A stretch of 64,000 nt of DNA from Tabrizicola sp. (GTDB taxonomy: Bacteria; Pseudomonadota; Alphaproteobacteria; Rhodobacterales; Rhodobacteraceae): contig JAEULQ010000116.1 of assembly GCA_016792685.1 (NCBI GenBank), forward strand, positions 1 through 64,000, given 5' to 3'. The translations under genes were made by a program, and so were the position numbers. Shown here one piece after another: positions 26,103-38,854 of this stretch. Each line of letters begins with the position of its first letter. The stretch's first letter is position 1. The notes beneath the pieces were generated by a model. The model was not told the origin of the DNA, made no database searches, and was given only the letters and a program-made list of their open reading frames with translations.

Positions 26103-26783
26103 ATGATCCCCTCCGCCTTCCCCCCGAAAGAGGAAATCGCCCGCCTGACAGCGCGTGCGCTGCTTGAGATCAAGGCCGTCCATTTCAACGCCGAGACCCC
26201 CTTCACCCTCGCGTCTGGCCTACCCTCGCCCACCTATATCGACTGCCGCAAGCTGATCTCCTACCCCCGCATCCGCTCCACCCTGATGGACTTTCTCGCC
26301 GTCACCGTGATGCGCGAGGCGGGCTTCGAGGCCTTTGACAACATCGCGGGCGGCGAGACGGCCGGCATCCCCTTTGCGGCGCTGGTGGCAGAACGCCTGG
26401 CCCTGCCGATGACCTATGTCCGCAAAAAGCCCAAAGGTTACGGCCGCAACGCCCGGATCGAAGGCGCGATGAGCGAGGGGCAGCGCGTCCTTCTGGTCGA
26501 AGACCTGACCACCGACGGCGGCTCGAAGCTCAGCTTCGTCGACGCGATCCGCGAGACCGGCGCCACCTGCGGTCATACAGCGGTGATCTTTTGCTATGGC
26601 ATCTTCCCCGACACCGAAGCCAAACTTGGCGCGCATGGGGTGAAGCTTCACGCACTTTGTACCTGGTGGGACGTCCTGGCCGAGGCCCGCGCGCAAGGGT
26701 CGTTCGACGCTGCGACGCTTGCCGAGGTCGAAAGCTTTCTGAAAGCCCCCCGCGCCTGGCAAGAGGCGCGGAAACCCGCGTGA
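26103..26783 (+). CDS. pyrE: Orotate phosphoribosyltransferase
   Basis: A 226-residue enzyme that joins orotate and PRPP to give orotidine 5'-phosphate. The PRPP motif is [13 protein letters not shown], and the conserved [17 protein letters not shown] loop contains the catalytic Lys region. It lies directly after pyrC. The ATG follows a GAAAGGACCCCG ribosome site. A GC hairpin follows its stop. Confidence 0.96.
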   Translation: MIPSAFPPKEEIARLTARALLEIKAVHFNAETPFTLASGLPSPTYIDCRKLISYPRIRSTLMDFLAVTVMREAGFEAFDNIAGGETAGIPFAALVAERLALPMTYVRKKPKGYGRNARIEGAMSEGQRVLLVEDLTTDGGSKLSFVDAIRETGATCGHTAVIFCYGIFPDTEAKLGAHGVKLHALCTWWDVLAEARAQGSFDAATLAEVESFLKAPRAWQEARKPA

Positions 26784-26796
26784 CCTCCCTGGCACG

Positions 26797-26812
26797 CCCC
26801 GCGAATTCGGGG
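26797..26812 (+). terminator. Possible terminator after pyrE
   Basis: CCCCG-CGAATT-CGGGG forms a 5-bp stem 13 nt after the pyrE stop, followed by GGCGGGTTTG. The T-run is short, so it is a weak candidate. Confidence 0.4.
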
Positions 26813-27016
26813 GGCGGGTTTGTGGACGAATTGGGGATAATCCCTCACGCGAATCGTAACTTCTGGTGTTTGCCATCGACGCCCCACCGAGATGTGGTAG
26901 GCTACTGAGAACAAACCACGCCCGCCGACAGCCCATACCCGGCTTGTCCACAGACTTGTTCCCGGGTTGCAGGCAGGCGGCTTGATCGTGCAGAGAGGGC
27001 GCGGCAGGAGGCAGAC

Positions 27017-28519
27017 ATGACCGAAATTACCGCGCTTAGGCCCATCGTTCCGGCCGCGTCCGCCCCGGAATCCGAGGTCCTGCCCCACAATATCGAGGCT
27101 GAACAACAGCTTCTCGGCGCGATCCTGACCAACAACGACATCTACGACCGCATTTCATCGGTGGTGAAGGCCGAGCATTTCTTCGACCCCGTCCACCAGC
27201 GCATCTTCGAGATTGCCGCTGCCCGCATCCAGAAGAACGCCCTCGCCTCGCCCGTGACGCTCAAGGCCTTCCTCGAAGATGACGCGGGGCTCAAGGAGCT
27301 TGGCGGTCCCGCCTATCTCGTCCGCCTCGCCGGAGCCGCGATCTCGGCCTATGCCGCGCGGGACTATGCGCAGATGGTCTATGACCTCGCCGTGCGCCGC
27401 GAGCTTATCCAGCTTGGCCGCGACATCGCCGCCCAGGCCGCCAAGGTCGAGGTGGCAAGCGAGCCAAAGGACCAGATCATCGAAGCCGAACAACGGCTTT
27501 ACAAGCTGGGCGAACAGGGCGTCGCAGAACGCGGTTTTCAAAGCTTTCTCAAGGCGGTAACCGACGCTGTTAATGTGGCCAACGCCGCCTACCAGCGCGA
27601 CGGGGGCCTTGCCGGCATCTCGACCGGCCTCATCGACATGGACAAGAAGCTCGGCGGGCTCCACCCTTCCGACCTCCTGATCCTTGCCGGCCGACCGTCG
27701 ATGGGGAAAACCTCGCTCGCCACCAATATCGCCTTCAACATCGCCAAGGCCTACAAGCGCGGGCGCATGCCGGATGGCACAGAAGGCGCCATCGAAGGGG
27801 GTGTGGTAGGCTTCTTCAGCCTCGAAATGTCGGCCGAGCAGCTTGCCGCGCGTATCCTGTCGGAAGCCTCGGAGGTTCCGTCCGAACAGATCCGCCGTGG
27901 CGACATGACCGAAGCCGAGTTCCGCCGCTTTGTCGAAGCCGCCAAGGCGCTGGAGGCCTGCCCGCTTTACATCGACGACACGCCCGCCCTTCCGATCAGC
28001 CAGGTCGCGGCCCGGGCACGGCGCCTGAAGCGGACTCATGGGCTTGACGTGCTGATGGTCGACTACCTGCAGCTCCTCAAGGGCTCGTCCAAGGACAACC
28101 GGGTCCAGGAAGTGTCTGAAATCACTCAGGGTCTGAAGGCCATCGCGAAAGAGCTGAACATCCCGGTCATCGCCCTCTCACAGCTCAGTCGGGCCGTGGA
28201 AAGCCGCGATGACAAGCGGCCGCAGCTTTCCGACCTTCGCGAATCCGGCTCGATCGAGCAGGACGCCGACGTGGTCATGTTCGTCTTCCGCGAAGAATAC
28301 TACCGCGAACGCGAAAAGCCCGGAGACCACGAACTGGAAAAGATGGCTCAGTGGCAGGCTCTGATGGAATCGGTGCATGGCAAGGCCGAGGTCATCATCG
28401 GCAAGCAGCGCCACGGGCCCATCGGCACCGTTGAGCTCAGCTTCGAGGGCCGCTTCACCCGCTTTGGCAACCTTGCCAAGCCCTGGCAGGGTTCGGGCGG
28501 GCCCGACGTCGGGTTCTGA
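27017..28519 (+). CDS. dnaB: Replicative DNA helicase DnaB
   Basis: A 500-residue hexameric helicase that unwinds DNA at the replication fork. The N-terminal primase-interacting domain begins with LPHNIEAEQQLLGAIL. The RecA-like domain has Walker A GRPSMGKTS, Walker B VLMVDYLQLL, and DLRESGSIEQDADVVMFV. The C-terminal GPIGTVELSFEGRFTRF is typical. No intein is present at the usual sites. The 233-bp upstream gap holds one weak DnaA-box-like TTGTCCACA (26944-26952) and otherwise nothing clear. Confidence 0.97.
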   Translation: MTEITALRPIVPAASAPESEVLPHNIEAEQQLLGAILTNNDIYDRISSVVKAEHFFDPVHQRIFEIAAARIQKNALASPVTLKAFLEDDAGLKELGGPAYLVRLAGAAISAYAARDYAQMVYDLAVRRELIQLGRDIAAQAAKVEVASEPKDQIIEAEQRLYKLGEQGVAERGFQSFLKAVTDAVNVANAAYQRDGGLAGISTGLIDMDKKLGGLHPSDLLILAGRPSMGKTSLATNIAFNIAKAYKRGRMPDGTEGAIEGGVVGFFSLEMSAEQLAARILSEASEVPSEQIRRGDMTEAEFRRFVEAAKALEACPLYIDDTPALPISQVAARARRLKRTHGLDVLMVDYLQLLKGSSKDNRVQEVSEITQGLKAIAKELNIPVIALSQLSRAVESRDDKRPQLSDLRESGSIEQDADVVMFVFREEYYREREKPGDHELEKMAQWQALMESVHGKAEVIIGKQRHGPIGTVELSFEGRFTRFGNLAKPWQGSGGPDVGF

Positions 28520-28536
28520 CACCAGACGGTTGCTGA

Positions 28537-31250
<2,714 letters not shown>

Positions 31251-31364
31251 GCTCTCCCCCGGGGCCTACCCGCCCACAGTTGCGCGGGAACCCGCCCGGG
31301 GGCAAGGGCCGCCCATCCGGATGTTTCCGCTTGACCCTGCCCACTGCTGCGGCAAAACAGCCGC

Positions 31365-32414
31365 ATGGCCACAGCGACCCTCACGATTGATCTTGATGCC
31401 ATTGCGGCCAACTGGCGCGCCCTTGACCGGCTTTCGGCGGCAAGCGTGCAAACGGCGGCGGTGGTCAAGGCGGATGCCTACGGCCTGGGTGTCGCCAGGG
31501 TCGCGCGGGCACTGGCACGGGCCGGAGCGCGCAGGTTCTTCGTCGCCTGCGCGGAAGAAGGCGCCGAGCTTCGCCAGGCACTGGGACCGGGACCGCAGAT
31601 ATCCATCCTGACCGGCCATATGCCCGGCGACACCGAGATGATCCACGATCTCGACCTGACACCGATGCTGAACAGCCTCGAGCAGATCACCCGGCACCTG
31701 GAATCGCTTCCGGGCCATCCCTTCGGTGTCCAGCTTGATACCGGCATGAACCGGCTTGGCGTCGAGATGCTGGAATGGCAGGCCGTCGCGCCAATTCTCG
31801 TCGATGCGGGCCCCGAACTCCTGATGAGCCATCTCGCCTGCGCCGACGAGCCCGATCATCCGGCAAACGAGGCGCAGCTCAAGGCCTTCCATGAGATGAC
31901 CGACGGCACGGGCCTGCCGCGCAGCTTTGCAGCTACCGGGGGCATCCTCCTTGGCCCCCGCTATCACTTCGACCTGACCCGCCCCGGCGTCGGCCTTTAT
32001 GGCGGCCGCCCGCATGAGGCTGCGATTCCGGCCGTCAGCCTGTCGCTTCCCGTGATCCAGACCCGCGAGGTCGAGCCGGGCGAAACCGTGGGCTACGGAT
32101 GTTCCTGGACCGCCGAGAAGCCGTCGATCATTGCCACACTTGCGGGCGGCTATGCCGATGGGTTGCCCCGCACTTTGTCGAACAAGGCGCGGCTCTGGGA
32201 CGGCGACACCCCCTGCCCGCTTGTCGGCCGCGTCTCGATGGACCTGATCACCGTCGACGTCACCCATCTGCCCGAAGTCCCCCGCAGCCTCGATATCCTC
32301 GGGCCGAACCAGTCGGTCGATGATCTGGCGGATGAGGCGGGCACCATCGGCTACGAAATCCTGACCTCCCTCGGCCCCCGTTACACCCGCCGCTATCAGG
32401 AGCGACCCGCATGA
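31365..32414 (+). CDS. alr: Alanine racemase
   Basis: A 349-residue PLP enzyme that makes D-alanine for peptidoglycan. The PLP lysine is K35 in [10 protein letters not shown]. The C-terminal domain has [12 protein letters not shown] with the second catalytic Tyr region, and [16 protein letters not shown]. It overlaps mlaE by ATGA, so cell-wall precursor synthesis is coupled in one transcript with an envelope lipid transporter. Confidence 0.95.
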   Translation: MATATLTIDLDAIAANWRALDRLSAASVQTAAVVKADAYGLGVARVARALARAGARRFFVACAEEGAELRQALGPGPQISILTGHMPGDTEMIHDLDLTPMLNSLEQITRHLESLPGHPFGVQLDTGMNRLGVEMLEWQAVAPILVDAGPELLMSHLACADEPDHPANEAQLKAFHEMTDGTGLPRSFAATGGILLGPRYHFDLTRPGVGLYGGRPHEAAIPAVSLSLPVIQTREVEPGETVGYGCSWTAEKPSIIATLAGGYADGLPRTLSNKARLWDGDTPCPLVGRVSMDLITVDVTHLPEVPRSLDILGPNQSVDDLADEAGTIGYEILTSLGPRYTRRYQERPA

Positions 32415-33190
32415 TCGCCAAGGCGCTGGCTGCCCTTGGCCGCCCGGTCCTGCTGGCCATCGCAGCCGTGGGCCGAGTAACCCTTTTCGCAGGCGCCATC
32501 CTTGGCCATATCCTGCGCCCGCCCTTCTACCTGCGCGAGCTTGGGGCGTGCCTTCTGCAGATCGGCTGGTACTCGCTCCCCGTCGTGGGCCTGACCGCGA
32601 TCTTCACTGGTGGCGCGCTCGCCTTGCAAATCTACGCCGGCGGAGCCCGGTTCAATGCCGAGGCCGTCGTCCCCTCCATCGTCGCCATCGGCATGACCCG
32701 TGAGCTTGGCCCCGTCCTCGGCGGCCTCATGGTCGCGGCCCGGGTCGCAAGCTCCATCGCCGCCGAGATCGGCACGATGAAGGTCACCGAACAGATCGAC
32801 GCGCTTGTGACCCTGTCCACCAACCCGCTGAAATACCTTGCCGTCCCCCGAGTCGTCGCCGCCACCCTCTCGATGCCCGTCCTTGTGGCCACCGGCGACG
32901 CCATCGGCATCATGGGCGGCTGGCTTGTCGGCATCACCCGGCTCGACTTCAACTCGGCCACCTACCTCAAGAACACCGTCGATTTTCTTGAGGCCTGGGA
33001 CGTCGGCTCAGGCCTAGTCAAAGGCGCGGTCTTCGGCTTCATCGTGGCGCTCATGGGTTGCTACCACGGCATGAACTCGGCCCGTGGCGCCCAAGGCGTG
33101 GGGGCCGCAACCAAGTCTGCCGTGGTATCCGCAAGCGTGCTGATCCTCGCGGCCAACTACCTTCTGACCGAGGTCTTTTTCACCTCATGA
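32411..33190 (+). CDS. mlaE: MlaE-family ABC transporter permease
   Basis: A 259-residue inner-membrane permease of the MlaE/Ttg2B family, which moves phospholipids between the two membranes of the envelope. It shows about five or six hydrophobic segments and the conserved [23 protein letters not shown] (split over 90-115) and [12 protein letters not shown] motifs. It overlaps alr and mlaF by 4 nt at each end. The MCE substrate-binding subunit (MlaD) is not encoded in this window. Confidence 0.92.
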   Translation: MIAKALAALGRPVLLAIAAVGRVTLFAGAILGHILRPPFYLRELGACLLQIGWYSLPVVGLTAIFTGGALALQIYAGGARFNAEAVVPSIVAIGMTRELGPVLGGLMVAARVASSIAAEIGTMKVTEQIDALVTLSTNPLKYLAVPRVVAATLSMPVLVATGDAIGIMGGWLVGITRLDFNSATYLKNTVDFLEAWDVGSGLVKGAVFGFIVALMGCYHGMNSARGAQGVGAATKSAVVSASVLILAANYLLTEVFFTS

Positions 33191-33933
33191 TCACGCTTAC
33201 CGATGTCCACAAGGCCTTCGGGGCCAACCGGGTGCTGCAGGGGGTGAATCTCACGATTCAGTCGGGCAGCTCCATGGTGATCATCGGCGGCTCGGGCACC
33301 GGCAAATCGGTGCTTTTGAAATGCATCCTCGGTCTCGTCCGCCCCGACAGCGGCACGATCACGCTTGACGGCCAGGACGTGACCAAGACCGACCGCGACG
33401 CCTTCCTTGCCCGCTTCGGCATGCTCTTCCAGGGCGGCGCACTCTTCGACTCCTTGCGGGTCTGGGAAAACGTCGCCTTCCGCCTTCTTCGCGGCCCGAA
33501 GGCCCTGCCGAAACCCGAGGCCCGCGAGCTTGCGATCGAAAAACTCCGCCGCGTGGGCCTCAAACCCGAAGTGGCCGACCTCTACCCCGCCGAGCTTTCC
33601 GGCGGCATGCAGAAACGCGTCGGCCTCGCCCGCGCCATCGCAGCCTCGCCCGAGATCATCTTCTTCGACGAACCCACCACTGGCCTTGACCCGATCATGG
33701 CCGGCGTGATCAACGAACTCATCCGCGAGATCGTGACCGAGATGGGTGCCACCGCCATGACCATCACCCACGACATGTCCTCGGTCCGCGCCATCGCCGA
33801 CAATGTCGCGATGCTGCATGGTGGGGTGATCCGCTGGACCGGGCCGGTCAGCGAAATGGACGCAACGTCAGATGCTTACGTCCAACAGTTCATCCACGGC
33901 CGCGCGGATGGACCGATTGAGAGTGTGCGATGA
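33187..33933 (+). CDS. mlaF: MlaF-family ABC transporter ATP-binding protein
   Basis: A 248-residue ATPase partner of MlaE. Walker A is GGSGTGKSV, the signature ELSGGMQKRVGLARAIA, Walker B EIIFFDEPTTGLDPI, and the H-loop MTITHDMSS. ATG at 33187 overlaps the mlaE stop (ATGA) and gives the normal family N-terminus. It is followed by a possible tiny ORF and a half-size PqiA gene. Confidence 0.94.
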   Translation: MITLTDVHKAFGANRVLQGVNLTIQSGSSMVIIGGSGTGKSVLLKCILGLVRPDSGTITLDGQDVTKTDRDAFLARFGMLFQGGALFDSLRVWENVAFRLLRGPKALPKPEARELAIEKLRRVGLKPEVADLYPAELSGGMQKRVGLARAIAASPEIIFFDEPTTGLDPIMAGVINELIREIVTEMGATAMTITHDMSSVRAIADNVAMLHGGVIRWTGPVSEMDATSDAYVQQFIHGRADGPIESVR

Positions 33934-34043
33934 CCGGTCAGGATTGCCGGAATTGCCGCCTGCTCAAGATCAGACTATCCCACGGGAAGCTTCAAGGGCG
34001 TGAAACACTCCTGCCCGCTGCCAGCAAGGAAGCCCTAGGTTGA
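33930..34043 (+). CDS. Possible 37-residue small protein with CxxC
   Basis: A short ORF whose ATG overlaps the mlaF stop (ATGA) and whose stop overlaps the TTG start of the next gene (TTGA). The product would be basic and begin MTGQDCRNCRLLK, with one CxxC. The exact overlaps at both ends are the only support; no strong ribosome site is seen, and the ORF could be a chance reading of a short leader. Confidence 0.3.
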   Translation: MTGQDCRNCRLLKIRLSHGKLQGRETLLPAASKEALG

Positions 34044-34465
34044 AATACCTGAACCTCGCCCTCCTCATCCTCTTTCCCATCGCCTGGTTCGCGCCGCTCC
34101 TCCGGGCCGCCCTCCTGCCGATCTTCGGGATGGACGAGATCAGCGTCATCACCGGCCTCCAATCCTTGTGGGAATCCGATGCGGTCCTGGCCCTTCTCGT
34201 CACCTTCCTTGCGATCTTCGCTCCCTATGCCAAGACAATCGGCCTTGCGCTCCTGCACTGGAATCTGCTCAGCCCGAAGACCCTTCCCACGCTGGAAGTG
34301 CTCGGCAAGCTTGCCATGGCCGATGTCTTCCTGATCGCGCTCTACATCGTGATCGTGAAGGGCGCAGGCTACGTCACGATCGAGACCGCATGGGGCCTCT
34401 ACCTCTTCAGCGCCTGCATCCTCACGTCCATCCTGATTTCCTGGAAGTCGAAACCCCACGCCTGA
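34040..34465 (+). CDS. pqiA: Paraquat-inducible protein A (PqiA)-like, single domain
   Basis: A 141-residue membrane protein with four hydrophobic segments and the conserved FGMDEISVITGLQSLW and AYAKTIGLALLHWNLL-like (FAPYAKTIG) features of PqiA domains. Full-length PqiA has two such domains, so this is a half-size version. The TTG at 34040 has an AAGGA ribosome site 10 nt upstream and is the only start giving the hydrophobic N-terminus. PqiA works with MCE proteins in lipid transport, which suits its place after mlaEF. Confidence 0.82.
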   Translation: MKYLNLALLILFPIAWFAPLLRAALLPIFGMDEISVITGLQSLWESDAVLALLVTFLAIFAPYAKTIGLALLHWNLLSPKTLPTLEVLGKLAMADVFLIALYIVIVKGAGYVTIETAWGLYLFSACILTSILISWKSKPHA

Positions 34466-34523
34466 GCCGCGTGCCGGTTCCGAATGCGAAACCGAACCTT
34501 CGTCCTTCAGACCTGCGCGTGGC

Positions 34524-35138
34524 TCAGTCCGCGAAGATCGCCTCGAATTCCGGCGGGATATCCGCAACCGGGATTCGCCGAAGATCATAGGTCACGGTCC
34601 CCATGGGCGGCGGCAAATCAACAAACATCTGCAGGCTGTCACCGGAACAGGCATAGCGCATGGCCGGGGTGAACCCCGAACCGCCAGCCACCACCGGGGC
34701 GGCAGCCCCGCCACCCTCACCCTCTATCGACATGACGCCCCAGCCGCCGGACAGGCTGCAAAAGGCCAAATCCTCGGTCCCGGAGGTGGAAAAGTACCCT
34801 GTCCCGCCCGAAGCCTGCAGATTGGCGGTGAATTCCGCGATGAAGCCGCTGTCGGAAAGGATCGCCGCATCTGCCGCCGCAGCCATCGGCGACGTGATGA
34901 AATGGCCATCGGCGCCGATCCGGATGAACAGGTTTTGGCCCGAACCAGGCCGCCCGCTTGCCCAGACATTCTCGGGCAGCTGGGCGAACATCTGGTTCAT
35001 CCGCTCTTCCATGTCATTCTCGCCCGTCCAAGTGCCGACCATGCAGGACGGAACAGCACCGCGGGCGTCCGCGGCACACATCTGTTGTGCCAGGGCAGGA
35101 CTGGAAAGAAACAGAAGCACCACCAGGCTCTTACACAT
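34524..35138 (-). CDS. Secreted protein of unknown function
   Basis: A 204-residue protein with a clear signal peptide (CKSLVVLLFLSSPALAQQ). The mature part has Cys residues (QMCAADARGAVPSC, AFCSLSGGWG, YACSGDSL) likely to form disulfides, and a WTGENDMEERMNQMF segment. I recognise no family. It faces pqiA tail to tail and is divergent from radA. Confidence 0.65.
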   Translation of the reverse strand: MCKSLVVLLFLSSPALAQQMCAADARGAVPSCMVGTWTGENDMEERMNQMFAQLPENVWASGRPGSGQNLFIRIGADGHFITSPMAAAADAAILSDSGFIAEFTANLQASGGTGYFSTSGTEDLAFCSLSGGWGVMSIEGEGGGAAAPVVAGGSGFTPAMRYACSGDSLQMFVDLPPPMGTVTYDLRRIPVADIPPEFEAIFAD

Positions 35139-35300
35139 CTACACCTCCGTTCTCGGCATCTTGGCGCGTCAGATGCTGCCACAGCTTGTGCCGTTGCGGC
35201 AAATCCCAAGATTCATGGGGTTATCCTCGGTTCCCGCGCTTCGACGCCCGCCAATCGGCTGCCTTGATGCTGCCAAACATTCCGGGCAGTGTCGCGTCCC

Positions 35301-36656
35301 ATGAAACAGACTGCCTCTTTCACCTGTACTGTCTGCGGCGCGGCCTATCGCAAGTGGACCGGCAAATGTGACGCATGCGGCGGGTGGAACACGGTTGTCG
35401 AAGAGGCACCGCTCTCCACCGGCCCGAAATCGCTTGGGGCGAAGGGACGGGTCATCCCACTGTCCGACCTCGCGACCGAAGAGGCCCCGCCGCCGCGCGC
35501 GTCTTCCGGCATTGATGAACTCGACCGGGTCCTCGGCGGCGGGCTGGTTCCGGCCTCGGCGATCCTCGTGGGCGGCGATCCCGGCATCGGCAAATCCACA
35601 CTTCTGTTGCAGGCCGCTGCAAGTTTCGCCCGCAAGGGTCTGAAATGTCTCTATATCTCGGGGGAAGAGGCGTCAGCCCAGGTCCGCATGCGCGCGCAGC
35701 GGCTGGGGCTGACCGATGCGGCAGTCGGCCTTGGGGCCGAAACGAACCTGCGCGACATCCTCACCACACTAGATGCCGAGCGGCCCGCCCTGGCGATCAT
35801 CGATTCGATCCAGACCATGTGGCTCGACCAGGTCGAGGCGGCACCCGGCTCGGTCTCACAGGTCCGCGCCGCCGCGCATGAGCTGGTGACCTTCGCCAAA
35901 CGCCGGGGTGTGGCGGTGATCCTTGTCGGCCACGTCACCAAGGACGGCCAGATCGCCGGTCCCCGCGTGGTCGAGCACATGGTCGACACCGTCCTCTACT
36001 TCGAGGGCGAGCGCGGCCACCAGTTCCGCATCCTGCGCGCGGTCAAGAACCGCTTTGGTCCAGCCGACGAAATCGGCGTCTTCGAGATGACCGGCGGCGG
36101 GTTGGCCCAGGTTCCCAACCCCTCGGCCCTGTTCCTTGCCAACCGCGACCAGCCTGCTCCGGGCTCGGCGGTCTTTGCCGGAATCGAGGGGACGCGGCCC
36201 GTCCTGACCGAAATCCAGGCCTTGGTCGCGCCTTCGACCCTGGCCAGCCCGCGCCGCACCGTCGTCGGGCTCGATTCCGGCCGGGTCTCGACCATCCTCG
36301 CCGTGCTCGAAGCACGTTGCGGCATTCCCTTCGCCGGACTTGACGTCTTTCTGAACGTCGCCGGCGGTCTGCGTGTCAGCGAACCGGCCGCCGATCTGGC
36401 GGTCGCGGGGGCGCTTTTGTCGGCCCGCGAGGACATCGCGATCCCGCCCGACATGGTGCTTTTCGGAGAAATCAGCCTATCGGGCGCCCTGCGCCCGGTG
36501 GGGCAGACGGAAAACAGGTTGAAAGAAGCCTCGAAACTTGGTTTCTCACAGGCAACTGTACCCTCCCATTCGAAGATCGAGGGGGCGACAGGTCTGACGG
36601 TCCGGCAGATGCCCGACCTGACGGCGTTTGTGGGCGAAATGTTCGGGGCAGGATAA
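35301..36656 (+). CDS. radA: DNA repair protein RadA
   Basis: A 451-residue recombination helper that promotes branch migration. An N-terminal four-Cys zinc finger (C9, C12, C23, C26), a RecA-like core with Walker A GGDPGIGKST, the RadA motif KNRFG, and a C-terminal Lon-protease-like domain (FLNVAGGLRVSEPAADLAVA) are in the usual order. The ATG at 35301 starts just before the zinc finger. cvpA follows in 34 nt. Confidence 0.96.
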   Translation: MKQTASFTCTVCGAAYRKWTGKCDACGGWNTVVEEAPLSTGPKSLGAKGRVIPLSDLATEEAPPPRASSGIDELDRVLGGGLVPASAILVGGDPGIGKSTLLLQAAASFARKGLKCLYISGEEASAQVRMRAQRLGLTDAAVGLGAETNLRDILTTLDAERPALAIIDSIQTMWLDQVEAAPGSVSQVRAAAHELVTFAKRRGVAVILVGHVTKDGQIAGPRVVEHMVDTVLYFEGERGHQFRILRAVKNRFGPADEIGVFEMTGGGLAQVPNPSALFLANRDQPAPGSAVFAGIEGTRPVLTEIQALVAPSTLASPRRTVVGLDSGRVSTILAVLEARCGIPFAGLDVFLNVAGGLRVSEPAADLAVAGALLSAREDIAIPPDMVLFGEISLSGALRPVGQTENRLKEASKLGFSQATVPSHSKIEGATGLTVRQMPDLTAFVGEMFGAG

Positions 36657-36690
36657 GCCTTTGCAAAAGAATGGAATGGGGACGTAACCG

Positions 36691-37305
36691 ATGGAAAACC
36701 TGACCGCAGTCGATGGTGGTGCGGCGCTCATCATCATCATTTCGGCCATTCTCGCCTTCTCGCGCGGTCTGGTTCGGGAACTCATGGCGATCCTCGGCTG
36801 GATCGGTGCGGCCATCGCCGCCTACTACTTCGCCCCAGGCGTCCAGCCGCTGGTCAAGGAACTGCCGGTCGTGGGCGAGTTCCTGTCCGACAGCTGCGAG
36901 CTTTCGGTGGTCGCGGCCTTCGCAGGCGTCTTCGTCGTGGGCCTGATCGTCGCCGCCCTCTTCACACCCCTCTTCTCCGGCGCCGTCCAGCGCTCCGCCC
37001 TTGGCGGGATCGACCAGGCGCTCGGCTTCCTCTTCGGGGCGGCGCGCGGGGTTCTCTTGATCGCCATCGCCTTCATCGTCTACGACCGTGTGCTGTCCGA
37101 CCAGTCGATCGCGATGATCGACGAAAGCCGCACGGCGCTGGTCTTTGCCAATTTCCAGGCCCAGATCGATGAAAACATCCCTTCGGACGCGCCCGGCTGG
37201 ATCGTCGATCGCTACAACGATCTGACCAATGTCTGCGCCACCGGGGCTGCGCCCACCGTCGAACCGGCCGCACCGGAGACCGAGGCTCCGGCCACAAACC
37301 CCTGA
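36691..37305 (+). CDS. cvpA: CvpA family membrane protein
   Basis: A 204-residue inner-membrane protein of the CvpA family (needed for colicin V production in E. coli). Four hydrophobic segments lie in the first 130 residues, with LAFSRGLVRELMAILGWIGA as the conserved start. A soluble Pro/Ala/Glu-rich tail ends in PETEAPATNP. The gene just precedes purF, the usual cvpA-purF order. Confidence 0.92.
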   Translation: MENLTAVDGGAALIIIISAILAFSRGLVRELMAILGWIGAAIAAYYFAPGVQPLVKELPVVGEFLSDSCELSVVAAFAGVFVVGLIVAALFTPLFSGAVQRSALGGIDQALGFLFGAARGVLLIAIAFIVYDRVLSDQSIAMIDESRTALVFANFQAQIDENIPSDAPGWIVDRYNDLTNVCATGAAPTVEPAAPETEAPATNP

Positions 37306-37390
37306 TCCGATCCCGATAGCGTTTCGGGGCGTGACAGCCCCGGCCCGCTGCCGTAAACACCCGGCAACGCCAGGTACAGGATTCGGACGC

Positions 37391-38854
37391 ATGGCCCCTT
37401 TCCGCTCACACCCCTTCGATGATGACAAGCTGAAGGAGGAATGCGGAATTTTCGGCGTGGTCGGTGTGGCAGACGCATCGAACTTCGTGGCGCTTGGCCT
37501 GCATGCCTTGCAGCACCGGGGTCAGGAAGCCGGCGGTATCGTCGCCTATCACCCCGACCAGGGCTTCAACTCGGCCCGCCGCTTTGGCTATGTCCGCGAC
37601 AACTTCACCAAGCCTGACGTGATGGACACGCTGCCGGGCAGCCTTGCCATCGGCCATGTCCGCTATTCGACCGCCGGATCGAAGGGCGCAACCGCCATCC
37701 GCGACGTCCAGCCCTTCTTTGGCGAATTCTCGATGGGTGGCTGCGCCATCGCGCACAACGGCAACCTGACCAACGCCGCCGCCCTTCGCCGCGAACTGAT
37801 CGAGCGCGGCTCGATCTTCCAGTCCTCCTCGGACAGCGAATGCATCATCCACCTGATGGCCCGCTCGATCCAGAAGACCCTGGCCGAACGGATCAAGGAC
37901 GCGCTGCGCCGGGTCGAGGGGGCCTTTTCGGTCGTGGCCATGACCCGGACCAAGCTCATTGGAGTTCGCGACCCCCTGGGCGTGCGCCCGCTGGTTCTGG
38001 GCCGGATCGGCGACAGCGGCTGGGCGCTCAGTTCCGAAACCTGCGGTCTTGACATCATCGGGGCAGATTTCGTCCGCGAGATCGAGCCGGGCGAGATGGT
38101 GGTGATCGAGGGCAACAAGGTCGAGACGACCCGCCCCTTCACCCCCGCCAAGTCGCGCTTCTGCATCTTCGAGAACGTCTATTTCTCCCGTCCCGACAGC
38201 ATCATCGGTGGCCGCTCGGTCTATGAAACCCGTCGGCAGATCGGCGTCGAACTTGCGCGCGAGGCTCCGGTTGATGCCGACCTCGTCTGCCCCGTCCCAG
38301 ACAGCGGAACGCCCGCGGCCATCGGCTACAGCCAGGAATCGGGCATTCCCTACGCGATGGGCATCATCCGCAACCAGTACATGGGCCGGACCTTCATCGA
38401 GCCCACCGACCACATCCGCAACATGGGCGTGCGACTGAAGCTCAACGTCAACCGCGCGCTCATCAAGGGCAAGCGGGTGATCCTGGTCGACGACTCGGTC
38501 GTGCGCGGCACCACCAGCCGCAAGATCAAGGACATGATCCTTGAAGCAGGCGCCGCCGAGGTCCACTTCCGCATCGCCTCGCCCCCCACGGCCTGGCCCT
38601 GCTTCTACGGCGTCGACACCCCGGAACGCTCGAAACTCCTCGCCGCGACAATGAGCGAGGACGAGATGCGCGACTGGATCGGCGTCGACAGCCTGAAATT
38701 CATCTCGCTCGACGGCCTCTACCGCGCCGCAGGCGAGGCGCAAGGCCGCGACCCTGCGGCACCCAAGTTCTGCGACGCCTGTTTCTCGGGCGACTACCCC
38801 GTGGCCCCTTCCGACAAGATCGAGGAAGGCTTCCAGATGAAGGCCGCGGAGTGA
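37391..38854 (+). CDS. purF: Amidophosphoribosyltransferase
   Basis: A 487-residue enzyme for the first committed step of purine synthesis. The glutaminase nucleophile is C18 after a short propeptide (KLKEECGIFGVVG), which is normally cut off. The synthase domain has the PRPP loop VILVDDSVVRGTT. I chose the ATG at 37391; the longer frame upstream runs through the gap after cvpA without protein character. It overlaps the DUF2264 gene by GTGA. Confidence 0.96.
   Translation: MAPFRSHPFDDDKLKEECGIFGVVGVADASNFVALGLHALQHRGQEAGGIVAYHPDQGFNSARRFGYVRDNFTKPDVMDTLPGSLAIGHVRYSTAGSKGATAIRDVQPFFGEFSMGGCAIAHNGNLTNAAALRRELIERGSIFQSSSDSECIIHLMARSIQKTLAERIKDALRRVEGAFSVVAMTRTKLIGVRDPLGVRPLVLGRIGDSGWALSSETCGLDIIGADFVREIEPGEMVVIEGNKVETTRPFTPAKSRFCIFENVYFSRPDSIIGGRSVYETRRQIGVELAREAPVDADLVCPVPDSGTPAAIGYSQESGIPYAMGIIRNQYMGRTFIEPTDHIRNMGVRLKLNVNRALIKGKRVILVDDSVVRGTTSRKIKDMILEAGAAEVHFRIASPPTAWPCFYGVDTPERSKLLAATMSEDEMRDWIGVDSLKFISLDGLYRAAGEAQGRDPAAPKFCDACFSGDYPVAPSDKIEEGFQMKAAE

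Noticed and set aside
9634..26796. Shared 13-mer TCCCTGGCACGCC after the P450 gene and after pyrE
   Set aside because: Too short to call a repeat family from two copies, although both lie just after stop codons.
26944..26952. DnaA box (TTGTCCACA) before dnaB
   Set aside because: A single one-mismatch copy without clustering; not enough to call an origin.
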